This document shows, piece by piece, positions 47,936-60,794 of a DNA stretch of 64,000 bases. The translations under genes were made by a program, and so were the position numbers. The notes below the pieces were generated by a model, which was not told where the DNA came from, made no database searches, and was given only the letters and a program-made list of their open reading frames with translations. Numbering within the stretch: position 1 is the first letter of the stretch; each line of letters starts with the position of its first letter. The stretch is from Perca fluviatilis (lineage: Eukaryota; Chordata; Actinopteri; Perciformes; Percidae), in the NCBI RefSeq assembly GCF_010015445.1, contig NC_053114.1, forward strand, positions 24,039,579 to 24,103,578, written 5' to 3'.

Positions 47936-50546
47936 GGTCTTTCAAAATTAAAGCATAACTTCCTCAAAGGCTGACTGATAATACACATAATACACATTGG
48001 ACCATATTCTATTAAAATTCGGCACAAACGCGTGTCAAGTTATTTGTCAACAACTGCCACACTGTAAATGTGTAGAATGGCTTCATTGACATCTCCCTGA
48101 CTATCTTGTGAGTCCTGTGCGCCTGCAAGTCACAGCCTATATTTTTTATGAATCTTTTTTTTGCATTGTTTTGGTGTCCCCAGCAAAATCTCCATCTACC
48201 TGAGTACGGGTTTATTCAGCCAAGAAACCTCTTTAAGGGCGCAGAAGAGCTAACCGATAATGGCTTTTCTAAGCCAGTCTATAGATAATTGAGAATAAAA
48301 AATTGCCCTAAACATAAATATTTTAGCAAGTATCCCTCAAATTAAAATGATTAGATATGTACTGACTGCTGGTGCAAAATATTTTTCAGTTGAACCATAC
48401 AGGTTGTCAAAGATAACTTAATTCAGTAGTTCACCCTGAACAAGTAGGCTACTCAAATAAGTTGTTTCAGTGTTCATGAGCTTGAAAGAATTAACATATT
48501 TAAAGCTTTATACAATTAAAATGTATGATTAATAATTTGACTAATTTAACATATATGAACACAAAAAATAAAATGGAGATTTAGTAGGGCAGAATTTATA
48601 AGTTAAGACTTAAAAAAGGGGGCTCCAGCATGCAAGTATATCCTAATTATATTGTCTTGACAGTAAAATAAATCCCACAAACTCAATTGAATGATCAGAT
48701 TAAGTGAAAGACAATTTCACCTCTAATGAATTCATATTACTGAAGCTCTGTCTACAAATATATGATACCTAATTCAGAATATTTGCAAATAAATACTCAC
48801 TTGGGCTGGTTCACTGTCTTTAATAAAGTTTGGATGACGAACTCTTTCTTTTTTACATTTAGGAGTTTGGGGGCAGAAGGGAGTGTGCATAAGGAAAATA
48901 CATTAGAAATATATAAAAAAATATATCCTAACCATCGTTATCATTACAGTCACCATGAAAAACATCATCATTGCCTTCATCACTATCATCTGTAACATCA
49001 CCCTCATTGCCATCATCATTACCAACAATATTATTACATCATCATTATTGTAATTTAACTTGCTACAGCACATGTGCTAAATGAGGAGTCCTATCTGAAT
49101 TATTGCATTTATACGCTGTTGAAATTATGAAAATAGGATTTCTTTATTTTTTTTGGTACACTGTTTTGTACAATGTAAGGTGAAGTTTGTTTTGGTGTTG
49201 ACATACCATCGTTTGGGGGTGTTGACTGTGGTGAATGAGGTATGTCTATACAATTTTTTTTGGCCAGTAATGTGTTGTAAAATTCATAGGTAGCCTACTC
49301 TTACAACTAAAATCAAATAATGGTGTGTATCAGTATCAGAACTGTCTTTCTGCTATCTAATTATACAACAGGGACATCCCCATGAGCTTTATATACGAGT
49401 GGACACAATTTTGTACAGTGAGTGTTTGCTGCTGTGAATGCTTGACTTTTTTCTTTTCTACAGCCCAACTTTCATTGTATTAGCAACTGGCTGCTGTCAT
49501 TACAATTTAGTTGTACGTAGTTAGGAATGAGGATTTTAATTTTTTCCTGAAGCCACATAAGGGGAGCACAATGAAGACATAAACAACTCTCATGTTTTGG
49601 TAGCAGGCTTTCATCCTGATAATGTAACACTAATGGCTGTTCAGCATGCTATAGCTAAGTATCTACTGTAAGATGTTAAAAGATTTAACCAGCACGACTG
49701 TGGATGGTGTGCGAGACATGAAAGGTTATTGATTTGTTGACATAATTTGACAGTAAAATGAAACGTTCTTATTCTACAGCAAGAGGTAACTTCACTATTA
49801 TTCGCCGACACATACTGTACATGTTTTATCTCCTACAATCCCCAACATCCCATTCCCTAAACCGCTGCATGCTTATATTTTTATATTTGCCATTCTCTAT
49901 TTGACGTTTTTTAGATATGCAGGGATACAGTGTCTCGAAACCAAATCCCTTAACTTAGGCCTTGATTTTGCCAACATATGTACAATACATCACAGTGCAT
50001 ATTTCCATCTGTTTCTCTTTCAATTTTCTTATTTAAAATGTAAAATAAAACCTGAACAACTCTGATAGCCATGTATTGCTATCTATAAGTTTCAACATTA
50101 TGAATACATTATTATCTTTTAGCAAAGTGAACCAAGCTTATTTTCGGAGCAAGAATGTACAAGTATTGCAAGTTTATGTCAATATTTGTGCAAAGTGGAT
50201 TAAACAGGATAAAGCAGTTGAATAAGCTACCTTAAGTAGACTTTAACCTTTTTAGCTCAGTACTACAGTGTGAGTTTTTGTTTTTAAAGAAATTGATTAT
50301 TACAGTTCTGATGCAGTATTGAAGCAACTTCATGCATATATTATGTGTAATTACGCTCCATATACAGCCTTTATCAAAACGTGAATGGGTTGATTCACTA
50401 CAAGTGAAAGCAGGCCAACATAACAAAACATAAGATGCACAGTGGCCCCATCCCCCATCTCTACTATAATAGTCTGTGAACCACTCAGTAACAACTCTCT
50501 AACTCATCACCAATACATACTTTAATATGAGATAATGATTTTGGTT
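47936..50546. other. Intergenic DNA between polr2l and cend1
   Basis: 2.6 kb, AT-rich. A run of ATC/CAT-rich sequence at about 48925-49055 is a degenerate trinucleotide repeat. No gene recognised; part of the right side may be the 3' UTR of the cend1-like gene. Confidence 0.5.
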
Positions 50547-50867
50547 TTAATTTCTCCTCGCCAGTAGCAATACTCCCAGAAAGATGGCTCCTACAGCAAT
50601 AACAGCACCACCAATGAAAAAGGGTTTCAGGTGTTCCAGAGAGTCTGTGCCGGAGGCCGCAGCCTCTTCACCTGCTGCTTCAGCTTCTGCTGCCCCATCC
50701 TGGGGAGGAGGTTGCTCGGGCTCAGGGGCTGCAGGGGCTGCAGGGGCTGCAGGGGCTGCAGGGGCTGCAGGGGCAGGTTCAGCCTTGCGTGGGGCGGTCG
50801 GCTCCTTCTTCTCTGCTTTAGATGCTGCCTTGGGTGCTGGAGCCCCAGACTTGGCCTTGGCTTCCAT
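50547..50867 (-). CDS. cend1: Cell cycle exit and neuronal differentiation protein 1-like
   Basis: 106 residues in one coding exon. Residues 1-30 are rich in Lys, Ala and Pro. Residues 31-50 are a (P/A)AP repeat encoded by a 9-bp minisatellite. Residues 50-75 are acidic and alanine-rich. The C-terminus is a single membrane helix (about 83-103, FFIGGAVIAVGAIFLGVLLL) followed by ARRN, so the protein is tail-anchored. Mammalian CEND1 is 149 residues with the same composition and a very similar anchor ending in RKK; it promotes neural precursor cell-cycle exit. Only the tail is alignable by eye. The neighbourhood supports the call, because human CEND1 and POLR2L lie close together at 11p15.5. It is not certain without a search. 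Confidence 0.72.
   Translation of the reverse strand: MEAKAKSGAPAPKAASKAEKKEPTAPRKAEPAPAAPAAPAAPAAPAAPEPEQPPPQDGAAEAEAAGEEAAASGTDSLEHLKPFFIGGAVIAVGAIFLGVLLLARRN
50723..50775. repeat. 9-bp coding minisatellite in cend1
   Basis: Five full copies plus a partial copy of CAGGGGCTG in plus orientation. On the coding strand it encodes repeated Pro-Ala-Ala. The copies are identical, suggesting recent expansion and likely length polymorphism. Confidence 0.9.
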
Positions 50868-50934
50868 GGACTCAGGGACAGAGGTGTGGTCTGGTCAGGA
50901 GGAGTCTTTAAATGGTCAGCTCTGTGCTGCTTCA
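50868..50934 (-). other. 5' UTR part of the cend1 coding exon
   Basis: The minus strand shows a good acceptor (tttgctgtgtttcctctag) ending at 50935, 67 bases before the ATG. The gene therefore probably has an upstream non-coding exon that I could not place. Confidence 0.5.
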
Positions 50935-53699
50935 CTAGAGGAAACACAGCAAACAGACACAGCCAGATTATCCCTCTAAATTAGGCTCAGACATCATGTT
51001 ATCTGCTCTGCTGAATGTAGAGACACTGACATACGAAAGAGCCCTTAAAATGTGTGTACAGTGATGAAGCGGTCATGTGGTGGGGCCTTAAAAGTGACCT
51101 TGGAAAAAGATGACATTGCTGGGAACACACTGATGCTCAGAGGACAGGGAATAGTTTATTTTGGTCTCAGCAGCTGTGACATAATCTTCCACTGAAAATA
51201 CAATGTTACAGCAGCTTCCTGTGTAAAGCTTTTTCATGGGAAAATCTATCCGTTTTTGTAGAGGACTGAATCTCTATTTCTTTGACCACAACAAAAGCCG
51301 AATCCAGATGCAGTAACGTGTAGATTTAATCTCTTCCTCTGTCTTGCTCTCTGTTCTCTCTCTGCATGAGTCATGTGTGCTATAAGACAAGATGGAAGAA
51401 AGAAATAAGGACCATGATGACTGCGAGGAAATCAGTGAACTTGCAAATGAGGGGGAAAAGCGGAATAAACACTGCTGAAATTGAATGAACGCATCATAGC
51501 AGCTCGCACTTTACAGAATATAGGCTGGACACGTTTTTACAAAAATGCCTCTTATTTAATCCTGCAGTGATGTGATGAGAGGAAATATGGGTATTACCTA
51601 CCTCTCCAACAGCTCTGTAGAGATTACAAGAATATCAGGTGGAGGAGGAACTGCAGCAGTCTCTGGAAGTGAGAATGTCCTTAATATAGGAAAATGAGAG
51701 AAAGCAGAGAGATAGAGGACACTGAAAGCAAAAGGGAGGAGAATGAGAGAGGGAGAGGAGGAGAGACCGGGATGTACCATCTAGTTCTCAAAAATAGGGG
51801 AGGTCTATTCTTTGACTACATCCTGAGTTTTAAGAGCCTTTTTAATGAAGCATATTCTTAATCCCGGTGAGTTTTTATGGGTATAATAAGGGTTTTTTCA
51901 ATATGGCAAATTTAGTGTTTGATTATCTCTACAATCATTACCTTGTGAAAATAAGTGTGTTCATTTTTGAGGTACAATGCAGTAGTAGAAGGTATTTGGA
52001 AAATTACATTTTAATTGTTTTGGCTCTACACAAGCACATTTGATTTCAGATTAAACAAATAGGTTAAAGTGCTGACTTTCACTTTTGGGTGTGTTTGAGG
52101 TGGTTTATGTCTACATTGTTGACAGTCAGTGTTTTGCCCATTCCATCATCTGCCTTTTAAACACTGTACAGCTTTTTATTTATTAAAAACTGACATTTAT
52201 TATTTTTAAATTTCTATTATATTTATAATACTTGACTTGCAGTAGGCTATTATTTTCTCGTGTTTATTGTGACTGTAATGAGGCAAATTCCTTGTATGTG
52301 AAAGGTTGTCAAAAACCTGATTTTGATTCTTCTTTTTACATATAGTCCCCAGATTTTCTGACAGAGCAAGAGCAGACTTACAGGGTCAGATCCATTTTCT
52401 TTTCTTTTTTTTTACATTTTTGATGCCTTTTTTTCACAGTTTGTTTTTGTTTTTTCCAACGTTTTAAATTGTTGAATTTTTCTTCTACACATTTTCAGCA
52501 CTTATTTCTACATCCCATAATTTCTGATCTAAAACAAAAATTGAAAACGGGTCAATTTGACCCAAAGTCAACACTCACTTATGTCATGTTGCTTTCTTCT
52601 CTATGAAGGGAAGTCATCCTACATCACATTTGCCCCTTTACAAATGTGCTTTATAATATGAGTAATGTTACATTGCAAATATGCGGAGTGAATGTTGCAA
52701 TTGACACACAGGCAGGACGAGGGAGTGTTCTGATGAGGATTTCTCTCATTCATTTGATCTATTTTTAGATCTTTTACATAGCTTTAGCTTGTTCGCCTGC
52801 ATTTTGTACAGATGACAGTAGCCTACACCTACTTTTATGCAGGCTATAGCTTGTATGACGTGACGCTGATCCACGCCCAGTAGTACACGTCAAAACCAAA
52901 AAAGGTTGTACGTATGTCAAGATAGTAATCAGTAAAATATGGAGTTGTCGGTCAAATCCGCAGCCTACTGGTTGGCGTAAGACAGATACAAGGAACCTTC
53001 CTTGGTCACTATGGTCAATAAATCCAAACTTATCAAAAACAATTCATACTCGAAAATCAAACAAGTCCCTCTCATCTTTTTGTGTCAATTAATATCTTCT
53101 CATCGAAAATGAATAGGCTATATGAAACATCGATGATGTTTGATATCATGTGTCGCAAAATAGGCGAGAACTAGAAAGAAAACGTCAAATTGTGGGAGGG
53201 CCCAGCTATGCTTACGGTCCAGATGAAATCCTGTTTTAGATAGTTTAGTAGGGTTGTTTAGTTTAGTAATAGTTTGTATACGTTTTGCCTAAAATAGGCA
53301 TTATTTACTTCACAACCATAGACTGTAAAAATAAACAACTCACAAATCAAGCTTTTCTTTTCTGCTGTTCCATCCCTGTGGTAACCATAGAGATAGAAAC
53401 GGTGATGTGGGTAAATTCTAAACTGCGCATGCGCTGTGGAAAACCCAGCCCAATCCAATTACTTTGATATTTTTGCCTTTAAGGTAGCCTAATGATATTT
53501 TTAACAAATAGCGTTAAAATAAATAGACTGTTCCCACAATCTAACAACTAACTGACCAAACAAAAGCGTGTCAAACCCCCTTGTGGCTTCCCAAAGGGGA
53601 GCGGCATCCTCTCGGGAAACACTGCTCTCTTTGATTCAGTTGCAGCTTCGTTGATATTCAGAAACCACCGGTGGCGCCCTTTCTCCGCATAATCCAATA
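50935..53699. other. Upstream of cend1, mostly non-coding
   Basis: 2.8 kb with AT-rich blocks and purine-rich DNA at 51650-51770. It contains a partial reverse-oriented copy of the TTAA MITE (52475-52575). No coding frame has family resemblance. Confidence 0.5.
52475..52575. mobile_element. Partial copy of the cpsf7-intron MITE
   Basis: About 100 bases match the reverse complement of 43630-43735 with few changes (e.g. TTGAAAACGGGTCAATTTGA against TTGAAAACGGGTCAATGTGA on the reverse strand). The CCCTTGTG end and its TTAA are missing. Confidence 0.75.
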
Positions 53700-54441
53700 C
53701 ACCCATGGCATAATCTCCAAAGTGTCTGCCATTTACTAAAACGAGTCAGGTGTGCGTAAAGAGAACGTTGTACGGGATTTGCGCAGTCAAACACGGAAGG
53801 GGGGTACTGGATTCGTAACGTTACGTTACGTAGCTACTTTTTCACTGGGAGAAATATCCGAGGGGATGGGCCAGATTCTGTGGAAATGCTGCCTCCGTTT
53901 AGCTGCTATCCGTGCTGGGCTTCGGGAGTTGTCCGGCTGATGGCACACACAAGCTACTGGCTTAAAGGGGAGAATCGAAGGGCTCATCTTGTTTCTCAAT
54001 CCCGAGGCACTCGTACCCTTCTGTAGATAGAAATCATCATGCCGAGCTCCAATGGAGGGACGTGAAAACGACCCGCACTCCGTGAACTGCCACAGCCGAC
54101 GACGTGTTGCAATTAAGCGGAGAACCAAGAAGCCGTCAGTGTCCAGCGGTTTGAAAAAGGATCGTGTCATTAATAACGCACTTTGGTGGCATGTGTGTCA
54201 GGTTTGCCATAACCGAGGAAGCTCCAGCTCTTTAATTTCTCTGGATCCATTTATCCTCCCGTTGTAATTACGTTTTGTACAGTTATTATAATTCTATCGG
54301 TGAGACGTTTGTGAATTCATCTCCCCAACCCTGAGCCGGTGTCGGGGAGATCGGGGCTGACGCGGCTCGGCAGTCGGAAGGATATGGGAGAGCGAGCGGA
54401 ACCGATGCAGTGGGTCTTGGCAAGGCATCGTCAAAATACAG
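53700..54441 (+). promoter_or_regulatory. Promoter-like region with candidate first exon of an unidentified gene
   Basis: GC and CpG content rise clearly between about 53580 and 54600 relative to the flanks. An ACAG|gtgagc donor sits at 54441/54442. From ATG 54384 the frame runs to the donor: MGERAEPMQWVLARHRQNT plus a split codon. It may equally be entirely 5' UTR. I do not recognise the peptide. Continuation exons were not found up to 64000, so the first intron would exceed 9 kb. Confidence 0.4.
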
Positions 54442-55628
54442 GTGAGCAGCAGGATGAAGGACTGACTGACTATCTGACAATCTGACTGGTTACCTGCCTT
54501 TAGCCATATGCAGGAGTCAGGATAACCAGCCCGCCGTGGCACGGACCGTGTGACCCGGTTTGGTAATCCTTGTTTTAGTGCCGGTGGGAGACCCATTTCT
54601 TAGGCCACATCTACATTAGCTAGGCCCGCAGGATGCCACCTTAAGCAGCTGTCCTGAATAAATGAGATTAGACAACACCGCCGCTGCTGATAGACTTGTT
54701 GGAATGCCACATTTTGATGCTAAACACCTAGGGCTGCTGCAGCAAACTGTAGTTCCGTTATTTGGATTATTGCGTTATTTGACAGTCATTTTAATGACAC
54801 ATGCCATCACAAGTACAAGAGCTCAGCTTGATGTCAGTTTCTTAACCCAGATGGTGTAAACTGCCAGTACTCCAAAGTATTCAATTGAAGTAGCCTAAAG
54901 TTAAATGACAGACCCCATTACCGATATCGGTGTTAACCATAGGTGTTAACTTATTTCCTGATTCTTTATTTAGGGGGCTATATGACCACTGCACTTGTCT
55001 TTTCATTATGAGAATTGACTAACCAGATTTAAAGCCTAAAATATCCACACTATACATGCTTTTGGTTGGGCAGTAGGTGACATGTTTCCTTTTTAAGAAA
55101 AGGGCCTGGCACAGCGTCAGTAAGGGGAATGTCACACCTGTTTATCACTCACACTGAGAATATTTCACTGATAATTCACAGCCTTCCTTTTCTCACGACT
55201 TCCAGTTGTGGCTATTGTTTTTCTCTATTGTCATTATGTTCATGCCACTCAAAGTGCAAAAAATGCAGCCATTAAGCAATATTTTAGCAATTGACCAGAG
55301 GTGTCTGTTAGGGAGTTTCAAACAGCCCAACAAGGATAAGGGAGTCCCCCTAAGGGCTTTGGAAAAAAAAAAATGATAATCAAGTATTAGAGAGATATAG
55401 ACTACAATTTTTGAGCTAAACAAGAGATAAGTTCAGCGACCAAGAATGAGGAAAAAGGGGGAAATCTTGGTCATTACACATAAAGTGGCACATACTGTAG
55501 TCCAGACCTGTTGTAGTCTTCTGTTTTATGCTAAGGCACCAGCTACATTTGTTATGAGCAGTGTTTATTGCACACAGATGAGTACTGGACTCTTGTACTA
55601 TTTGCATCTTTATTTTATACAGATTTCT

Positions 55629-55808
55629 CAATATTATTTTTTGGGCTTTTTGCTTTTAATGGACAGGACAGGTGAGAAAGGGGGGAGAGAGAGGGGGAAG
55701 ACATGCAGGAAATCATCACAGGTCGGAGTCGAACCCTGGACCTCTGTGTCGAGGCATAAACCTCTAAATGTATGTGCGCCTGCTCTACCACTGAACCAAC
55801 CCGGCCAC
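55629..55808 (-). mobile_element. tRNA-derived SINE, minus orientation
   Basis: On the minus strand it reads GTGGCCGGGTTGGTTCAGTG, an A-box-like AGTGGTAGAGCAGG and a B-box-like GGTTCGACTCC, then a body ending in a T-rich tail. An 18-base target duplication (tattttatac then a/t then gatttct) flanks it at 55611-55628 and 55809-55826, with one mismatch. Confidence 0.9.
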
Positions 55809-56056
55809 TATTTTATACTGATTTCTGCACTGTGTCCTGCCTCTTACCTTAAGCCTATTCAGTATAGACAAGCTTTAACAATACATATTTAATCAGATTT
55901 AAATAAAAATTACCCCAAGCCCATCTACGTAAGGCTGCATCAACACCGGTGTATGCACTTGGTTTACTGGCATCCCTGTGGGCTATAACCCTAGTGGAAA
56001 CCTTTGCCTCCAGGGAGTCCTGGCAGATACAGTATGTTGTCTTTGTTTTTCCAAAG

Positions 56057-56092
56057 CACACACACACGCACACACACACACACACACACACA
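56057..56092. repeat. (CA)n microsatellite
   Basis: 18 CA units with one CG interruption. Confidence 0.95.
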
Positions 56093-56275
56093 ATGTGTGA
56101 CATCTCCTTGTGCTAGAAAACCTGCTTCTTTGCTCTAATATTGACAAATTGTTTTAGATTATTTAATTGAGCAGGGCTTAATGCTGGTGTTTGGGTGACA
56201 CAAGGTTTACAAGGTAAAGGTTTATTGTCATTCTAAAACGCATGCCATGTGAGTTGTAGTCCCTTATGCTACACA

Positions 56276-56312
56276 AAACAACAACAACAACAACAACAAC
56301 AATCAAACAAAC
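56276..56312. repeat. (CAA)n microsatellite
   Basis: About nine CAA units followed by CAAA units. Confidence 0.9.
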
Positions 56313-59300
56313 AAACATTTTGTAAGGTAGTTTTTTTCTGCCGCGTCTAAAATTAGCCGGATAATCGGCACTGCTTCTGCACTGTGTGGCCCATAGAGCA
56401 AGCGCACTAGAGACTTCTCTCTATGTTATCAAACCAAATCTCAGTCTTATAAGGTAATGATGGGCAAAGTTTGGTATTAAAGGTTGTCAGCCTGTATTAT
56501 CTCAACAGCACATCTGTACTGTCATGTTAGCTGCATAGCTGACGTAGCTGAGGTGTTTGTGAGATAAGAAAATAAATTCTTATTTTTTTTTTACAGAAAA
56601 ACACCAAGACAAGACACTTGTACCGACTCATTTCGGGAAAACTCCCTTCCATTAATATAATTAATACTAATATAATTACACATATTGGCTAAACTGAGGA
56701 GTGATTTGAGTGAAACTTTGACACTTGTAGTTAAATTGCAAATATTCAGATCAAGCATACATTTAAATCCTTGTCTGAGATAATGAACGCAGACAAAATT
56801 AGATAATCTTGTATTGAATGTATAATGCCACAGGCCCTTGAAATCAAAGTTAATTTTGTTGTCTGTTTGTAGAATACATGTTGGCACAAAAGGCACCTTT
56901 TTATTTTTTTGTATTTTTATGTAAGTATTTTTTTTTAAACTTGTCTGTTATACCATATCGTGTAAAACATGTTAATTAAAACAGTCATTTAATTGCAAAT
57001 TATTTATTTTAAATGGACTGTTCTAAAAATCTGGGTTCCAGTAACCTCTGTGTATTCAGTTGTCAGACATGGAGCTTGAAATGTAAATTCATGAGAGATT
57101 ATGAGGGGATTAACATGTTCAAGTTTGCAGTTGATAATAAACTTCTGTCACTAATGTCAGGTCTTCTTTATGTCTTGTGGAGCTGTAGTAGCATACCCCT
57201 TCATTATTTACCAGTGAATCATGGGACATGTGATCTATATAAGCCATATGTAAAAGGGCATCACACTGTGATAATAAGCCGGGAGGCAGTTTTGATCATC
57301 TGGCAAGTGCTTTTGCACACCACATGTGTGTTTGTGTGTGTCCCCTCCTGGACATATTGCAAAATCTATAAGCTGCAGAACTGAAATCATGTGATTCTGC
57401 AGCAAAGCAATTAGTAAGACAGCTGCGTGAAAAATAAAAAGGTGAGAAAAATGCTAAATTAAAGTAGTACCACAATACATTTAGCACACTGCTGAAAACC
57501 TATGGCTGTAGGAGTGTATTACATGGACAAAACTGCTGCAGTTATTTTCAGTATCTGACCAGATATGATGATAAACAGATCGGTACATGGTTTGTGGCAG
57601 CATGCCACAGACAGGTTGGCAGAGCACATATGTTAAAAAACATTTATGTACACACAAACACACACATGTAGCCGCAGTCCACATACTATCACATCAACTG
57701 AAAGAAGAGTAAATGGAGTGGGAAGAGGTTAAAGGGATTGAGTGGGTGGCAGTGGGAGAAAAAGATGGAGAAAGAGGCAGAGGGAGAGTAGGAGTGAGTG
57801 GCACATGGCTTTTAGTCTAAAAAAAGATGAGCATCACGAAACCAAAACCAGAATCTGGATTAGCTAGATAAGGAAGAGGAGGGGGACAGGGGAAGGCTCG
57901 AGAAGAAAATGTAGGCTTCCTCTGCACTGAAAATGGTGCAGATGCACACGCTCGGTTTCATGCTCATAAATGTCCTCCAAAATATGAATACTGAATGAGT
58001 GTGTGGGTAGAAGGAGAAGAAGGAGAGAGCATGAGGATGGGAAGACAGAGGGTGAGATGGAGATAGGAGACTGGTGAGATTCTTTAGGATGGACAGAATG
58101 CTGCTGTTGTGTAACCAAATAGGAAGAGACAGGATCCTTAGAGACAGCAGGAGCAGAGCCAGGGATGTGACAAATGCTGGAGAGAATCTTGATCTGAGCA
58201 GAGTGTAACACTGACCCAGGCAGAAAAAGAGAGACTGGAGCAGATGGATGTATGACAGAGAGCAGAGGAGACTGGAGAGCTTTGGGACTGTGCTGCAGTC
58301 CTGCCAACCGGGCATAACCACAGCATTTTCTGTAGACATTCTCAGTAGCCTGTCTGTCCAGGATTGTGTCCAACTCCCCTTCAGTCTGCCTTCACTGTCC
58401 CCCTGAGCAAATAGTGTTCCTTTCTTGCTGATTTCTATTGATTCTGACACCATAACAAGCTACCTGTAGGACAGGGGAGTCACTGAATGCCTGAATGTGT
58501 GCCCACAGAGCTTCTCTTTAATAATAGTTCACCAACTGATTGTGCAATAGTTGTATAAACCTTTACAAATAACACACAAGACTCCCACGTCTGCATATGG
58601 TCTGTCAACTTTGTCACCGAAGCCACATCCTTACATTTCGTGTGTACAGACAGCATGAATGTAAGACTTACATTCTCCCATCTATTTTACATTCACCAAA
58701 TAAAAGTGCAGCGTGAGTATTCACATCCAATGGATCAGCACAGGATATCCATACTTGCTTCAGAAACTAAAGAAACTGTGCTGCAGTGAATGCTGGATGC
58801 ATCCAGGATGTATTCAGGCGCTGAAGTGAAAGCTGGAGTCTGTTCACCTGCGTCTTGTTGGACACACCTTAGTTTACATAGATTTTCTCCCAGTATGTGT
58901 GAGTATGCTGACATTAAGAGTTACAGTGTGTGTGAAGAGTGGTGGATGCATCACCATGAACAAGTAAATAATCGCACCACTATTGACACATGTGCATAAG
59001 TGTTTTATATCTGTTGGCTTAAGATGGATATAATTTGTGTAGGATGTATTTACTGTCCGTTGAAGCACACCATAGGAAGACTTTGGATGGACATCCACAA
59101 AATGAATGTACTCACCCACTTGACAACACAAAAGGGGAAATGTTTGTGTAATCAAGTGATGCAGAATACACAACACACTGCTACACTGGGGCAGCTGCCC
59201 TATTTCAACCAGGCATGCTTTTTAGTGTCAAACTAAATGTGTATATCTGTGAAAAAACACGTTTGTTGGCAGCTGTACCATCATGTATCTGTTCAAATCG

Positions 59301-59376
59301 GAAAATAAACACAAAGCTGCTGCAAGTGATGCTCTCTCCAAAACAGAAGTCAAGTTGAGGATGAAGACATGACAAA

Positions 59377-59378
<2 letters not shown>

Positions 59379-59462
<84 letters not shown>

Positions 59463-59467
59463 GCGCG
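59379..59467. repeat. (GT)n microsatellite
   Basis: About 44 GT units with two or three GC interruptions. Confidence 0.95.
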
Positions 59468-60794
59468 CCACACAAAGTAAATGTTCTTCTTGAGCTTGGC
59501 TAAAGTTGTGATGATAGATGGAGAGGTTTCTCAGGGAGAGAATGTGATAGAAAATAAAGCGGCTGCAACGAACAAGCTGTGTGCCACAGCTTGGCTTGAT
59601 GATGCTGCTGCTGTTGCTGCAGCAGACGTGACTGAGATGGAAGAGTAGGAAACACCTGCTGCTAGTAATACCCGAGCAGCCTGCAGTCTTTAAAACAAGG
59701 AATATACAACTAATGTTGAGTTCAGATGGGGGTTGAATTTGCAGTTTGTGCAGCTTTTAGATTCAAGTCCAGCATCTGTATCTACCCCAGGAATGATTTA
59801 TTGATATATTGACCGTGTTCTGTGTAATCCTGTGAGACCATGAGTTTTTACCTCTTTATTAGCAAAGGTGAATATGTGCGTGTACAAACCAAATGAAGAC
59901 ATACCAGAATAGCTAGATTGTAATAACATTTAGTGGTAAAAAGCCTTGTGTAAGTTAAAAATAAGATTATTGTAGATTTTACTATCATGCGTAGGAGATG
60001 CATCAGACAATTCGAAAGCAAACATTCTCAGTAAAACATTACTAATGCTGTGCTGCATGCCTGTGCCTCGTTTGTTTCATGTCCATGTCACAGACAAAGC
60101 CATAATGACAGACGGGGAGCCCTGTCATTGTTGTTACATCATTGTTGTCGCATCACGTGGGTACGGGCCTGGGCCTGGCACACAGTAGCACGCAGCGTGG
60201 AGCACAAAAGCATTGCTCACATGCAGGAATATGTCAGTCTTTTCACAAAACACATGTCATTTGGATTGAGACGGAGTCACTAGCTCAGGATGAGAGTCAA
60301 GAGTTTGCATGACTCATGACGAATGCAAAAAGCACTATCATAGCAGAGTCAGGAACTGCAGCTCAGCCTGGAGTTGTCTGTGTAGTAGAGTTGTCCTAAA
60401 GGTCAGGTTTTAGACATTTTAGATGCTCTTTTGATCTCAGGTTAAAAAAAACAGCAGGGTGTGTATGTGTGGGTGCCAGCTTCAGCTTCAGGGGACTGGA
60501 ACTGAATGTATTTATTGCTTTAGGAGGTTTAAAAATACAAACTTGTTTAAAATGTCAACCTCAGTAACAACAACGTTTCTTTACTATTCCCTCAACATTA
60601 AGAAGGGATTGGCTCTGTGATTGCTTTTATTCTGACTGCATCATCTCCAAGTAAATCATGGAGGGTATCATTTATATTATATGAGCAAAGCATATTCGTT
60701 GAATCAATAGCCACAGTAATATAGAAATTGTGGTGTTGGTGTATTGAATAGCAAAATAACAAATCTGTGGTCATATCTTTTAATTTAAATAAAT

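Noticed and set aside
48925..49055. CRISPR-like or ordered array
   Set aside because: The ATC/CAT-rich units are irregular, with no spacers of constant length; a degenerate trinucleotide repeat.
50584..50984. Plus-strand frames of 117-131 codons
   Set aside because: Antisense shadows of the GC-rich cend1 exon; Gly/Ala/Cys repeats come from the 9-bp minisatellite.
54384..54441. First exon of slc25a22, next to CEND1 in human
   Set aside because: The peptide does not resemble that carrier's start and the orientation relative to cend1 differs from human; left unidentified.
57860..58453. 197-codon minus-strand frame, plus overlapping 169- and 62-codon frames
   Set aside because: It lies over purine-rich DNA that is depleted of stops in several frames at once. 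The peptide is low-complexity Ser/Leu/His with no family resemblance, and there is no splice or promoter context.
59205..59473. His/Thr-repeat frames
   Set aside because: Translation of the (GT)n microsatellite.
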